A stretch of 64,000 nucleotides of DNA, taken from NCBI GenBank assembly GCA_029266425.1, contig JAQSWY010000005.1:1-64000 (forward strand). Direction: 5' to 3'. A program made the position numbers and the translations under genes. The notes below the pieces were generated by a model. The model made no database searches. It was not told the origin of the DNA and worked only from the letters and a program-made list of their open reading frames with translations. How positions within the stretch are numbered: the stretch's first letter is position 1; each line of letters opens with the position of its first letter. The stretch comes from Xanthobacteraceae bacterium (lineage in GTDB: Bacteria > Pseudomonadota > Alphaproteobacteria > Rhizobiales > Xanthobacteraceae). Below, piece after piece: positions 43,104 to 52,423 of this stretch.

Positions 43104-44441
43104 TCAGGCGGAGCGGGCGTAGCGGCTCTGCGGCCAGTTGAGCCCGTAATGGTCGCGCAGCGTCCGGCCGGCATAGTCGGTGCGGAACAGGCCGCGGCGC
43201 TGGAGGATCGGCACCACCTCGTCGACGAAGGCGGCGAGGCCGCCCGGGAAGGTGGCGGGCATGATGTTGAAGCCGTCGGCCGCGCGGCTCTCGGTCCAGT
43301 GCTGGATGTGGTCGGCGATCCGGTCCGGCGTGCCCGCCAGCACCTTGTGGCCGCGCCCGCCCGCGAGGCGGCGCAGCAGCTGGCGCAAGGTCGGGCGCTC
43401 GCGCTCGACGACATTGAGGATGATCTGCGAGCGGCTTTGTGCGCCCTGCACCGTCTTCGGGCTGGGGAAGGCCTCGATGGGGATACGCGCGTCGAGCGGA
43501 AAGACGCTGAAATCGAAGCCGTCGAAGCGCTGCGAGAGATGTTTCAAGCCGACCTCGGGAAGAGTCAGGTCGTTGAGCTGATCTTCCAGCGCCTGCGCCT
43601 CCGCCTCGGTCGAGCCGAGGATCGGCGAAAGGCCGGGCAGGATCTTGATGCCGGAAGGGTCTCGGCCGAGCGCGCCGGCGCGACCCTTCACATCGGCATA
43701 GAAGGCCTGCGCCTCGCCGAGCTCCTGCTGCGCGGTGAAGATCGCCTCGGCATTGCGGGCGGCAAAGCCCCGGCCCTCGTCCGAGGAGCCGGCCTGCACC
43801 AGCACCGGATTGCCCTGCGGCGAGCGCGGGATGTCGAGCGGGCCGCGCACCCGGAACTCCTCGCCGCCGTGGTCTATGGCGTGGATCCGGCCGGGATCGG
43901 CATAGACGCCGCGGGTGCGGTCATAGATGCGGGCATCGTCCTCCCAAGAGTCCCAGAGCTTACGCACCACCTCGACATATTCGGTCGCGCGGCGGTAACG
44001 GTCGGCATGCGAGTTGCGCTGCGCGAGGCCGAAATTGCCGGCGGCCTCCGCCGACCAGGAGGTGACGATGTTCCAACCCGCGCGCCCGCCGCTGATATGA
44101 TCGAGTGAGGCGAACTGCCGGGCGAGATTGTAGGGTTCGGAATAAGTGGTGGAGGCGGTGGCGATCAGCCCGATCCGCTCGGTGGCGCCGGCGAGCGCGG
44201 CGAGCAGGGTCAACGGCTCCAGCTTGCCCTGCGCCACATGCTTCACGCTGCGGCCGACAGCCAGCTGGTCGGCGAGGAACAGCGAATCGAACTTGCCGCG
44301 TTCGGCGATGGCGGCGAGCTCGCGATAGAAGCCGACATCGGTGGTGCGCTCCGGCTCGCTGCCCGGATAGAGCCACGACGCCTCATGGTGGCCGGTGGTG
44401 TGGACAAAGACATTCAGGTGGATGGGTGAAGGGTGGGACAA
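43104..44441 (-). CDS. FMN-dependent luciferase-like monooxygenase (NtaA/SnaA/DszA type)
   Basis: The 445-residue protein starts with TTG, placing the N-terminus as in the family (IHLNVFVHTTGHHEASW). It matches nitrilotriacetate/EDTA monooxygenases and the DszA/SnaA branch in length and blocks such as GKFDSLFLADQLA, ASTTYSEPYNLARQFASLD and GRAGWNIVTSW. These enzymes use reduced FMN from a separate reductase to oxidise C-N or C-S bonds of chelators, sulfones or antibiotics. No reductase is in this operon; the FMN reductase at 466 could serve. As the first gene before an iron/phosphonate-type importer, it suggests uptake and oxidation of an organic sulfur or aminocarboxylate compound. Confidence 0.9.
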   Translation of the reverse strand: MSHPSPIHLNVFVHTTGHHEASWLYPGSEPERTTDVGFYRELAAIAERGKFDSLFLADQLAVGRSVKHVAQGKLEPLTLLAALAGATERIGLIATASTTYSEPYNLARQFASLDHISGGRAGWNIVTSWSAEAAGNFGLAQRNSHADRYRRATEYVEVVRKLWDSWEDDARIYDRTRGVYADPGRIHAIDHGGEEFRVRGPLDIPRSPQGNPVLVQAGSSDEGRGFAARNAEAIFTAQQELGEAQAFYADVKGRAGALGRDPSGIKILPGLSPILGSTEAEAQALEDQLNDLTLPEVGLKHLSQRFDGFDFSVFPLDARIPIEAFPSPKTVQGAQSRSQIILNVVERERPTLRQLLRRLAGGRGHKVLAGTPDRIADHIQHWTESRAADGFNIMPATFPGGLAAFVDEVVPILQRRGLFRTDYAGRTLRDHYGLNWPQSRYARSA

Positions 44442-44536
44442 GGATGCAGTCCATCTGACACCGCCGGCACAAACAACGGCTGGTGACTGTGGGAAGCGGG
44501 AATTCCACCATCCTAATTTGCTTGCACTTAATGTCT

Positions 44537-44554
44537 ATAGAAAAAGTGTTCTAT
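44537..44554. promoter_or_regulatory. AT-rich dyad upstream of the monooxygenase operon
   Basis: ATAGAA-6-TTCTAT forms a perfect six-base dyad about 95 bases upstream of the monooxygenase start at 44441. It is in an AT-rich patch of an otherwise GC-rich gap (44442-44703) and is likely part of the operon promoter or operator. A LysR-type regulator would fit its size, but none is encoded nearby. Confidence 0.45.
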
Positions 44555-44703
44555 TAGCCGCCATCGGGCAGCGCGCCGGGTCGAGTACGCGGCAGCCCCT
44601 CGCGTCTTGAGAGCTTCGAACCCGGAAAGTGCAGGAACCGCGCGGCGGCCGCGCCAGCCCGACCGGCAAGACAGCCGCGCGGCGGCCGGGCGGGGCTGAG
44701 TGC

Positions 44704-45693
44704 CTACTTTAGGAGCTCGCCGCGACTCAAATAGTCGTCCCAGATCTCGGGATTGACGAGGTTGCTCGGCCGCTCGCCGCGCAGCACACGAAGCGCGTCC
44801 TCCACCGCTTCCATGCTCATGCGGCGCGAGCTCTCCGCGGTGCCGCCGCCGGTGTGCGGGGTAAGGAAGAGGCGCGGGGCCGTGTGAAGCGGATGGCTGT
44901 CGGGCAGCGGCTCCGGCTCGAACACGTCGAGCGCGGCGCCGCCGATCCGGCCGGCATGCAGCGCGGCGACAAGTGCGTGATCGTCGATCAGGTCGCCGCG
45001 TCCCGTATTGATCAGGAAGGCCTCGGGCTTCATCAGGCCGAGCCGACGGGCATCGACGAGGCCGCGCGTCTCCGGCGTCGAGGCGATGTTGAGGCTGATG
45101 ACATCGGCGCGGGCGAACACCTCGTCGATCGTCGCCTGCTCGATGATGCCGCCCGCCTCCAGCGGCGTGCGATTATAGCCGATCACCCGCATGCCGAAGG
45201 CGCCGTGGAGCGCCTCGCCGACGCCGCGGCCGATGCGCCCGCAGCCAATGATGCCGAGCGTCTTGCCGGCGAGTTCCATGCCCAAGTGGCGGTTGCGCGC
45301 GCTCCAGCCATTGCGGGCGAAGTCGATGGCCAGCTCGTGCAGGTCGCGCGCCAGCACGATCACGCAGCCGACCACATGCTCGATCACCGCCTGGGTGTTG
45401 GCGGAGACGAGATTGCCGACGACGATGCCGGCGCGCGTCGCCGCCTCCACCGGCACGAAGTCCAGCCCGACGCCATGGCGGATGCAGGCGCGCAGCCGTG
45501 TCGCGCCCTCGAAGATGTCGTCCGGCAGCTTGATGCGGACGATCAGCGCGTCGGCCTCCGCTACCTCGCGCTTCAGCGTCTCCGGCCGCGTGTCCGGCGC
45601 GACAACGTAGTCGCACCGGCTGCGCAGCAGGGCTTCGGCGTCGGGGTGGAGAGGCGTCGTCGCGAGAACGCGGAAACGGGGCAAGTCGGTCAC
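44704..45693 (-). CDS. D-2-hydroxyacid dehydrogenase (phosphoglycerate dehydrogenase-like)
   Basis: I chose the GTG at 45693, 13 bases after the upstream permease stop, which gives 329 residues, as usual for the family; the longer frame only shadows the permease. The NAD-binding loop reads GIIGCGRIGRGVGEAL, catalytic Arg lies in NIASTPETRGL, and the Glu-His pair is seen in DVFEPEPLP and LTPHTGG. It reduces 2-oxoacids to D-2-hydroxyacids or runs in reverse. It is the last gene of the eight-gene operon, so it likely handles a keto acid made by the enolase-superfamily dehydratase. Confidence 0.88.
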   Translation of the reverse strand: MTDLPRFRVLATTPLHPDAEALLRSRCDYVVAPDTRPETLKREVAEADALIVRIKLPDDIFEGATRLRACIRHGVGLDFVPVEAATRAGIVVGNLVSANTQAVIEHVVGCVIVLARDLHELAIDFARNGWSARNRHLGMELAGKTLGIIGCGRIGRGVGEALHGAFGMRVIGYNRTPLEAGGIIEQATIDEVFARADVISLNIASTPETRGLVDARRLGLMKPEAFLINTGRGDLIDDHALVAALHAGRIGGAALDVFEPEPLPDSHPLHTAPRLFLTPHTGGGTAESSRRMSMEAVEDALRVLRGERPSNLVNPEIWDDYLSRGELLK

Positions 45694-45706
45694 TCCAGAA
45701 GAAGCG

Positions 45707-46591
45707 TCAATCGCTGCGCCGGCGGGTCGGGTCGAGCAGCGATCGCAGGGATTCGCCGAGCGCGTTGAAGGCGAGGGCAGTGAAGAGGATGGCGAGCCCC
45801 GGCGCGTACATCTGCTCGGGCGCGATCTCCATGTAGGAATAGGCGCGCGCCAGCATCTGGCCCCAGCTCGGCTGCGGCGGCTGCACGCCGAGGCCAAGGA
45901 AGCTGAGGCTCGCTTCCGCGAGCAGCGCGGTCGCGAGCAGCAGCGTCACCTGCACGATCACCGGCTGGATGGCGTTGGGCAATATGTGGCGAAAGATCAC
46001 GCGCGAGGTGCTCGTGCCGAAGGTGCGGGCGGCGTCGACATAGAGCTCGCCCTTCACGATCATGGTCTGCACCCGGATGAGGCGCGCGATGCCCGGCGAG
46101 AACACGATGCCCACCGCGATCATGGAGTTGGTGAGGCCGATGCCGAGCGCACCGGTCACCGCGATCGCCAGCACGATGCTGGGGAAGGAGAGCATGGTGT
46201 CGATGATGCGGCCGATGGCGGTGTCGACCCAGCCGCCGAGATAGCCGGCCAGCACGCCGATCGGCAGGCCGATGAGGGTGCCGACGCTGACCGCGAGGAA
46301 GCTCGCATAGAGCGTCATCGGGCCGCCATGCAGCAGGCGGCTGAACACGTCGCGGCCGAGATCGTCGGTGCCGAGCCAGTGCTCGGCGCCCGGTGGCGCC
46401 AATATGTCCATGCTCTGCTCGAGCGGCGAATGCGGCGCGATGAAGCCGGCGAGCAGCGACAGCGAGGCCAGCAGCACCAGGAAGGTCAGGCTGATGGCGG
46501 CACGCTTGTCCGAGGCCAGCCAGGCGAGGAAGCGGTTCCGGCGCCTCTTGCCGGTCAGCGGCCGGATCCCGGTCTCTACCATTGCGCTCAT
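45707..46591 (-). CDS. ABC transporter permease, DppC/OppC type
   Basis: The ATG at 46591 overlaps the upstream permease stop (ATGA), giving 294 residues. The cytoplasmic N-terminal arm and first helix (RRNRFLAWLASDKRAAISLT) are followed by the characteristic HWLGTDDLGRDVFSRLLHG block and the EAA-like loop GELYVDAARTFGTSTSRVIF. It forms the channel with the DppB-type subunit at 46588. Dipeptide-type importers also carry nickel, opines or oligosaccharides, so the name gives only the family. Confidence 0.92.
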   Translation of the reverse strand: MSAMVETGIRPLTGKRRRNRFLAWLASDKRAAISLTFLVLLASLSLLAGFIAPHSPLEQSMDILAPPGAEHWLGTDDLGRDVFSRLLHGGPMTLYASFLAVSVGTLIGLPIGVLAGYLGGWVDTAIGRIIDTMLSFPSIVLAIAVTGALGIGLTNSMIAVGIVFSPGIARLIRVQTMIVKGELYVDAARTFGTSTSRVIFRHILPNAIQPVIVQVTLLLATALLAEASLSFLGLGVQPPQPSWGQMLARAYSYMEIAPEQMYAPGLAILFTALAFNALGESLRSLLDPTRRRSD

Positions 46592-47544
46592 CGCTTGTTC
46601 ACCCGCGGATCGAGCGCCGAATAGAGCAGGTCGATCACCAGATTGCAGAAGATGACGATCAGCACGAGGATGAAGACCACGCCCTGAACCACCGGGAAGT
46701 CCTTGTTGGTGGCGGAGGTCACCACTAGCGAACCGGTGCCGGGGATGGCGAACACCGCCTCGATGGCAACCGTCGCGCCGAGCGTGCGGTTGAACACCAG
46801 GCCGACGACCGTGAGTAGCGTCAGCGAGACGTTCTTCAGCCCGTGCCGCCAGAGGATGCGCGCCTGCGAGAGGCCCTTGGCGTGCAGCGTGCGGACATAT
46901 TGCGAGGACAGCACGTCGATCAGCGCGCTGCGCAGCTGGCGCGTGATCTCGGCAATGCCGCTGAGCGCCAGCGCGCAGGCGGGCAAGGCGGCGTGCCACA
47001 GTGCGGCTCGCGGATCCTCGAAGATCGAGGCGGCGCCTGTGGTCGGGAACCAGCCCAGCTTCAGCGCGAACACGCCGACCAGGATCATGCCCATCCAGAA
47101 GTTTGGCACGGCGACGCCGAGCGAGGCGATGCTGGTGACGATACGGTCGACGCGCCCGTCCACATTGGTGGCGGCGAGGATGCCGAGCGAGACGCCGATC
47201 GAGACCGAGAGCAGCAGCGCGCAGAACACAATAAGCAGCGTGTTCGGCAGCCGGCGCAGCACCTCGTCGATCACCGGCAGGCCGGTGATCAGGGAGGTCG
47301 AGAGATCGCCGCGCACCGCACCGCCGAGCCAGCTGAGATATTGCTGCCAGAGCGGCAGATCGAGACCGAGCATGTGGCGGATCTGCGCGATGCGCTCGGC
47401 GGTCGCGGTCTCGCCGGCGATCACCGCCGCGGGGTCGCCGGGCACCAGCTGCAGCAGCCCGAAGATGGCGACGGTGGCGAGCACGAGGACCGGGACGACC
47501 TGGATGAGGCGCGAGCCGATCAACCGGAAAGCACGCTTGCTCAT
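46588..47544 (-). CDS. ABC transporter permease, DppB/OppB type
   Basis: The ATG at 47544 overlaps the stop of the ATPase gene, giving 318 residues. The family opening RLIQVVPVLVLATVAIFGLL and the LVPGDPAAVIAG block are present, with an EAA-like loop LSSQYVRTLHAKGLSQARIL. Together with the DppC-type protein it makes the membrane channel. Its stop overlaps the next gene by four bases, which suggests tight stoichiometry. Confidence 0.92.
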   Translation of the reverse strand: MSKRAFRLIGSRLIQVVPVLVLATVAIFGLLQLVPGDPAAVIAGETATAERIAQIRHMLGLDLPLWQQYLSWLGGAVRGDLSTSLITGLPVIDEVLRRLPNTLLIVFCALLLSVSIGVSLGILAATNVDGRVDRIVTSIASLGVAVPNFWMGMILVGVFALKLGWFPTTGAASIFEDPRAALWHAALPACALALSGIAEITRQLRSALIDVLSSQYVRTLHAKGLSQARILWRHGLKNVSLTLLTVVGLVFNRTLGATVAIEAVFAIPGTGSLVVTSATNKDFPVVQGVVFILVLIVIFCNLVIDLLYSALDPRVNKR

Positions 47545-48587
47545 GATGCAGCTCCTGCCCCGACAAGTGCTGTGCCGTGCTTGTGCGGATGCAGCTCGGC
47601 GGCGGGCATGATGGGAAGTTCGCCGGCGAAGTGGCACGCGCTCCAGTGTCCGTCGCCGGTCTGGCGCCAGGGCGGCTCCTGCTCGGCGCAGACCGGTTGC
47701 ACGAAGCGGCAGCGGGTGCGGAAGCGACAGCCGGAAGGCGGCGAGACTGGGCTCGGCAATTCGCCCTTCAGCACCACGCGCTTGTCCGGGCGCATCTGTG
47801 AGGGCAGCGCCACCGGCTCGGCTGAGAGTAGCGCCTCGGTATAGGGATGTGTCGGGCGATTGACGACGTCCTCGGTCCGGCCGAGCTCGACGATACGACC
47901 GAGATACATCACCGCGACGCGGTCGCTCACATGGGCGACCACGCCGAGATTGTGGGTGATGAAGATGTAGGTGAGGCCATATTCGGCCTGCAGCTCTGCG
48001 AACAGATTGAGGATGTCGGCCTGGATCGAGACATCGAGGGCGGAGACCGCCTCGTCGCACACGATCAGCGACGGGCGCAGGGTGAGCACGCGAGCGATGC
48101 ACACGCGCTGCTTCTGGCCGCCGGAGAGCTCGTGCGGGTAGCGCCGCGCGAAATCGTGGCTGAGGCCGACGCGCTCCATCAGCTCGATGGCGCGATGCAC
48201 GCGCTCGCGCTCCGGCAATTCGCCGGCGACATCCATCGGCTCGCGGATCGCGTTCAGGATCGTCATGCGCGGATCGAGCGCGGCGTTCGGATCCTGGAAC
48301 ACGATCTGATACTGGCGGCGGTGGCGCCGCAGCTCGCGGGCGGACAGCGCGTAAGGATCGACGCCAGTATGCAATATGCGCCCCGTGGAGGGTTTCTCCA
48401 GGCAGATGATGGCGCGGCCGAGCGTGGTCTTGCCGGAGCCGGACTCGCCGATGACGCCGAACGTCTCGCGCGGCATGACGTCGAGGCTGACGCCGTCGAC
48501 CGCCTTCAGCGACTTGCCGCGTCCCACCGGGAAATGCACGCCGGCATTCTCCACCGCGACGATCGGCGTGGTGTCCGTCGCTTGCAT
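47541..48587 (-). CDS. ABC transporter ATP-binding protein, DppF/OppF type
   Basis: I chose the ATG at 48587, which has GGAG seven bases upstream and overlaps the previous stop by one base (TGATG). The 348-residue product has Walker A GESGSGKTT, signature LSGGQKQRVCIARVL and Walker B LIVCDEAVSALD. The C-terminal oligopeptide/dipeptide transporter domain has a four-Cys-type cluster, GCRFRTRCRF then PVCAEQEP, which in relatives binds an iron-sulfur group. It partners the DppD-type ATPase. Confidence 0.92.
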   Translation of the reverse strand: MQATDTTPIVAVENAGVHFPVGRGKSLKAVDGVSLDVMPRETFGVIGESGSGKTTLGRAIICLEKPSTGRILHTGVDPYALSARELRRHRRQYQIVFQDPNAALDPRMTILNAIREPMDVAGELPERERVHRAIELMERVGLSHDFARRYPHELSGGQKQRVCIARVLTLRPSLIVCDEAVSALDVSIQADILNLFAELQAEYGLTYIFITHNLGVVAHVSDRVAVMYLGRIVELGRTEDVVNRPTHPYTEALLSAEPVALPSQMRPDKRVVLKGELPSPVSPPSGCRFRTRCRFVQPVCAEQEPPWRQTGDGHWSACHFAGELPIMPAAELHPHKHGTALVGAGAAS

Positions 48588-49618
48588 CACAGCACTCCGT
48601 TCAGCACGAGCTCGTCGTTGCGGCAGCAGCGCACATGGCCGACCGGGGGAACGCGGTCGAGGAATTGCGGGGCATGGCAGGGCGATCGCGCGAAGCCGCA
48701 GCGCGGCCGGAAGCGGCAGCCCTCGGGGATCTCGCCGCGCGCCGGCACGCGGCCGGGGATCGCCGGCAGCCTGGTCTTGCGCTCGGCCAGCGCCGGGAGC
48801 GAACGCAGGAGGCCCGACGTATAGGGGTGTCTCGGACGCACCAGCACGTCGTCGATGCGGCCTTCCTCGATCACTTCGCCCGCATACATGGTGACGAGGC
48901 GCGAGCAGGTCTGGGCGACGAGGCCGAGATCATGGGTGATGAACAGCATCGCCATGCCGAGGCGCGAGCAGAGGTCGCCGAGCACATCAACGATCTGCGC
49001 CTGCACAGTGACGTCGAGCGCGGTGGTCGGCTCGTCGGCGATCAGGAGGCGCGGCTCGCAGACAATGGCGATGGCGATCATCGCGCGCTGGCGCATGCCG
49101 CCGGAGAGCTGGTGCGGATAGGCGTCGTAGCGTAGTGCCGGCTCGGGGATGCCCACTTTGGCGAGGGCGTCGATGCCGCGCTCGCGCGCGTCTCGGGAAC
49201 TGATGTCCCGATGGGCGCGCAGCGTCTCGGCGATCTGCTCACCGATGGTGAAGACCGGGTCGAGCGCGCTCATCGGCTCCTGGAAGATCATGCTGATCTT
49301 CGCGCCGCGACGCTGGCGCAGCCGACGTGGCGCCATGCCGATGAGGTTCTCGCCTTCGAGCACCACTTCGCCGGCGACCTGGCTGCTGGCGCGCGGCAGC
49401 AGGCCCATCAAAGCGAGGCCGGTGACGGTCTTGCCGCAGCCGCTCTCGCCGACCAGCCCTACCACCTCGCCGGGTGCGATGGCGAAGGAGACGTCGCGCG
49501 TCACCTGCACCATGCCGGCGCCTGTGCGGAACGAGATCGAGAGGTCCCGCACATCGAGCAGCGGGGCCGCCCCGGCGGTGGCCCGACCTGCGGGCGCAGG
49601 GGAGAGTGCGGTCGCCAT
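48587..49618 (-). CDS. ABC transporter ATP-binding protein, DppD/OppD type
   Basis: The ATG at 49618 gives 343 residues. Walker A is GESGCGKTV, signature [15 protein letters not shown] and Walker [13 protein letters not shown], with the C-terminal Cys motif [11 protein letters not shown] then PCHAPQF. It is the second energising subunit of the importer. It starts eight bases after the enolase-superfamily gene. The frame running upstream of 49618 only shadows that gene. Confidence 0.92.
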   Translation of the reverse strand: MATALSPAPAGRATAGAAPLLDVRDLSISFRTGAGMVQVTRDVSFAIAPGEVVGLVGESGCGKTVTGLALMGLLPRASSQVAGEVVLEGENLIGMAPRRLRQRRGAKISMIFQEPMSALDPVFTIGEQIAETLRAHRDISSRDARERGIDALAKVGIPEPALRYDAYPHQLSGGMRQRAMIAIAIVCEPRLLIADEPTTALDVTVQAQIVDVLGDLCSRLGMAMLFITHDLGLVAQTCSRLVTMYAGEVIEEGRIDDVLVRPRHPYTSGLLRSLPALAERKTRLPAIPGRVPARGEIPEGCRFRPRCGFARSPCHAPQFLDRVPPVGHVRCCRNDELVLNGVL

Positions 49619-49626
49619 GGCGGGCC

Positions 49627-50799
49627 TCAGCGCGGCGGATGGCGGCGCACCGCCGCTTCGTCGACATCGGTGCCCCAGCCGGGGCGCGTCGGCACGATCA
49701 TCTCGCCATTCTCGATCACCGGCTGGTGGGTAACGAACTCGCCCTTCCACGGCACGTCGTCGATGTCGATCTCCATGATGCGCAGGTTCGGCACCAGCGC
49801 CGCGAAATGCGCACTGATGTGATCGGCGAGGTGGCCGTAGAAATTGTGAGGGGCGACGTTCACCTCATAGGCATCTGCCATGGAAGCGATCTTCACCGCC
49901 TCGGTGAAGCCGTTCCACAGCACGTCGACGATGGCGACATCCATCGCATAGGCGTCGAGGAAGGGGCGGTAGCTGCGGCGCGTATAGAGCGACTCGCCAC
50001 TGGCGATGGGAAAGCCGGCCTCCCGGCGCAGCAAAGCGAGGCCTTGCGCGTCATAGAGGTCGAGCTCCAGCCAGGCGAGCTTGAAGGGCTCCAGCGCGCG
50101 CACCAGCTGCAGATAGCCCTCGGTGCGGAAATGGAAATTGGCGTCGAGCATGATCTCGGCGTCCGCGCCCGCGCCTGCGCGCAGCGCCTCCAACTGGCGG
50201 GCGAGGCCCTCCAGCACCTGCGGCTGCGGGTTGAGCGCGGGGAAGCCCGGCATGGTGCCGAAGCCCGGCCGGAAATTATGGAGCCGGCCATCCTCCATGT
50301 AGGTGATGTTGGTCTTCATGGCGCGGAAGCCGCGCCGGCGGGCCTCCTCGCCGAGCTTCATCACGTCGTCATAGTCGCGCACCGCCGGCAGCTCGTATTG
50401 GCCGCCGTGGCGCACCCGGTAGGTGCCGAAATGCGACCAGTAGACCGGCAGCCGCTCGCGCACCGCGCCGCCGAACAGCGCGTGCACCGGCACGCCGAGC
50501 GCCTTGCCGGTGATGTCGAGCAGCGCGTTGCCGATCGCCGCCACGGCATGCTGGTTGATGCCGGACCAGGCCGGGACGGTCTGGGTATAGAGCACCGACA
50601 TCACCCATTCGACCCGCGTCGGATCGAGGCCGATGATCCGCTCGCCGAGCGCCCGGATGGTGGCAGTGAGCCCGCGGGTGCCGACATCCTCGCTGTATTC
50701 CGACCAGCCGACGATGCCTTCATCGGTGGTGATCTTGAGGAAGGAGGTCGTGCGCCAGCCGGCGTTGGCGTGGAGGTCTTCGACTTTGGCGATCTTCAT
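49627..50799 (-). CDS. Enolase-superfamily enzyme, mandelate racemase-type (acid sugar dehydratase-like)
   Basis: The 390-residue protein has the capping and barrel domains of the mandelate racemase group. Metal ligands are Asp219 (IMLDANF), Glu245 (LAWLELD) and Glu269 (ASGES). The His-Asp dyad is Asp292 in IVDVLWNG and His318 in VAPHN, and Lys162 in RAMKTN is a candidate second base. This set fits dehydration of an acid sugar or racemisation of a hydroxy acid. It lies between the two binding proteins and the ATPases of the importer and precedes a 2-hydroxyacid dehydrogenase, so an imported hydroxylated acid is likely dehydrated to a 2-keto acid and then reduced. Confidence 0.9.
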   Translation of the reverse strand: MKIAKVEDLHANAGWRTTSFLKITTDEGIVGWSEYSEDVGTRGLTATIRALGERIIGLDPTRVEWVMSVLYTQTVPAWSGINQHAVAAIGNALLDITGKALGVPVHALFGGAVRERLPVYWSHFGTYRVRHGGQYELPAVRDYDDVMKLGEEARRRGFRAMKTNITYMEDGRLHNFRPGFGTMPGFPALNPQPQVLEGLARQLEALRAGAGADAEIMLDANFHFRTEGYLQLVRALEPFKLAWLELDLYDAQGLALLRREAGFPIASGESLYTRRSYRPFLDAYAMDVAIVDVLWNGFTEAVKIASMADAYEVNVAPHNFYGHLADHISAHFAALVPNLRIMEIDIDDVPWKGEFVTHQPVIENGEMIVPTRPGWGTDVDEAAVRRHPPR

Positions 50800-50832
50800 G
50801 GGGATACTCGGCTGGTGAGCGGGCGAGCCCGC

Positions 50833-52377
50833 TCAGCCCTTCAGGGACAGGGCGTTGAACTTCGGCTTGCCGAGCAGGTTCGGCACATAGCCCTCGACGT
50901 TCGGCGAATAGACCTCGATGCCCGGCACGAAGGCGAGCTCGCAGGAAAGCGCGTATTCGAGGGCGTAGCGCTCCAGCTTGGCGAAGGCGCGCTTGCGCAC
51001 GTCCGGATCGACCGCCGACTGCGACTCGATCTGCGCCTGCGCCATCTCCGGCGGCGGCGGGACCTTGCCGACATTGTTGAAGCCGTTCTCGCCATAGACC
51101 AGGGCGAAGGGCTGGCTCGGATCGGGGCGTCCGGTCCACAGCGCCAGCAGCATGTCGCCTTCGCCCTGCACGGTGAAGCGCTGGTACATGTCGGCGCTGG
51201 AGCCGACCGTCATGCTGGCGCGAATGCCGGCCTGACGGAGCTGCTCCATGATGATCTCGTGGCGCTGCTGCGAGGCCTGGTCGGAATAGCCGAAGAACTT
51301 GACGTCGACGCCGTCCGGATAGCCGGCTTCCTTCAGGAGCACGCGGGCCTTCTCCGGATCGTGCTTGTAGAAGCCGTCGAGGCTCGCATCATGCGCCCAG
51401 TAACCGGGCGGCAGCATGGTCTGCGCCGGCACGCCGAGCCCCATCAGCGCGGCGCGGTTGAAGCCCTCGCGGTCGATCGCGTAGTTGATGGCCTGGCGCA
51501 CCTTGATGTTGTTCAGCGGCGTGCGCTTGTAGTTGAACAGCAAATGGTAGTCGGCGATCGTCGGCGAGGCGCTGACCACAACCTTGGCGCCCATGCGGTC
51601 GGCCACCAGCTTCTGCTGCGGATTGAGCCGGTAGGTGAAGTGGTTCTCGCCGGCAAGCACCGAGCGCAGCGCGGTGTTGAGATCGGTGATGATGCGAAAG
51701 GTCAGCCCGTCGAGGTGCGGCAGCTCCCGGTTCCAGTAGTCCGGATTGCCGATCATGACGACGACGTCATTGTCGTTCCACTTCTCGAACTTGAAGGGCC
51801 CGGTGCCGACCGGGTCGCGGTCGAACGGACGGCCTTTCGCCGCTGCCTTGGGCGAGGTGATCATGCCGGCGCGGTCGGCCATGATCAGCGGCAGCGCGGT
51901 GTCGGGGCGGCTGAGCCTGAGCGCGACCTTGTGCGGCGCCAGCACCTCGACGGCCTCGATCGATTGCAGCTCAGCCTTGACCGCCGAGCGCGGATCGGTG
52001 CGGGCTCGGTCGAGATGCGCCTTCACCGCGGCGGCGTCGAAGGGTTCGCCATCGTGGAACTTCACGCCCTCGCGCAGGGTGAAGACCAGCGTCTTCGGGT
52101 CGGGGAATTCCCAGGAGGTCGCGAGCCCCGGCTTCGGCGCCAGCGTCGCCGGCTCGAAATCCACCAACGTGTCGTACATCGGGTAGAGCAGCATGTGGTC
52201 CGAGCCGGTGCCGCCGGTGATCGGATCGAGCGTCGAGGGGTTGAACGGCGCGGCGATTTTCAGGATACCGCCCCTCTTGGGCGTCTGGCCGAAGGAGTCG
52301 CGGCCGGTCAGCGAGAGGGCGAGAGGGGAAGCGGCGAGCGCGCCGAGAGAGGCGAGCGCGTGGCGGCGAGTGAGCAT
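50833..52377 (-). CDS. ABC transporter substrate-binding protein, family 5, copy 1
   Basis: The start at 52377 has AGGA upstream and yields 514 residues with a twin-arginine-like signal (LTRRHALASLGALAAS). It is a DppA/OppA-type binding protein, with RGGILKIAAPFNPSTLDP after the signal and the family block YWNRELPHLDGLTFRIITD. It is a tandem duplicate of the protein at 52424, and the two remain alike along nearly the whole length (about four of five residues by eye). Two paralogous binding proteins for one channel would widen the ligand range. Confidence 0.92.
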   Translation of the reverse strand: MLTRRHALASLGALAASPLALSLTGRDSFGQTPKRGGILKIAAPFNPSTLDPITGGTGSDHMLLYPMYDTLVDFEPATLAPKPGLATSWEFPDPKTLVFTLREGVKFHDGEPFDAAAVKAHLDRARTDPRSAVKAELQSIEAVEVLAPHKVALRLSRPDTALPLIMADRAGMITSPKAAAKGRPFDRDPVGTGPFKFEKWNDNDVVVMIGNPDYWNRELPHLDGLTFRIITDLNTALRSVLAGENHFTYRLNPQQKLVADRMGAKVVVSASPTIADYHLLFNYKRTPLNNIKVRQAINYAIDREGFNRAALMGLGVPAQTMLPPGYWAHDASLDGFYKHDPEKARVLLKEAGYPDGVDVKFFGYSDQASQQRHEIIMEQLRQAGIRASMTVGSSADMYQRFTVQGEGDMLLALWTGRPDPSQPFALVYGENGFNNVGKVPPPPEMAQAQIESQSAVDPDVRKRAFAKLERYALEYALSCELAFVPGIEVYSPNVEGYVPNLLGKPKFNALSLKG

Positions 52378-52423
52378 TGCGGATCCTGGATTTCGAAGAC
52401 TCAATCTGGCTGACGATGGGCCG

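Noticed and set aside
49474..52413. Very long rightward open frame (979 codons) opposite the importer and binding-protein genes
   Set aside because: It is the antisense shadow of well-supported genes on the minus strand. GC-rich codon bias leaves the opposite frame open, and the product has low-complexity His/Arg/Glu-rich character without a fold.
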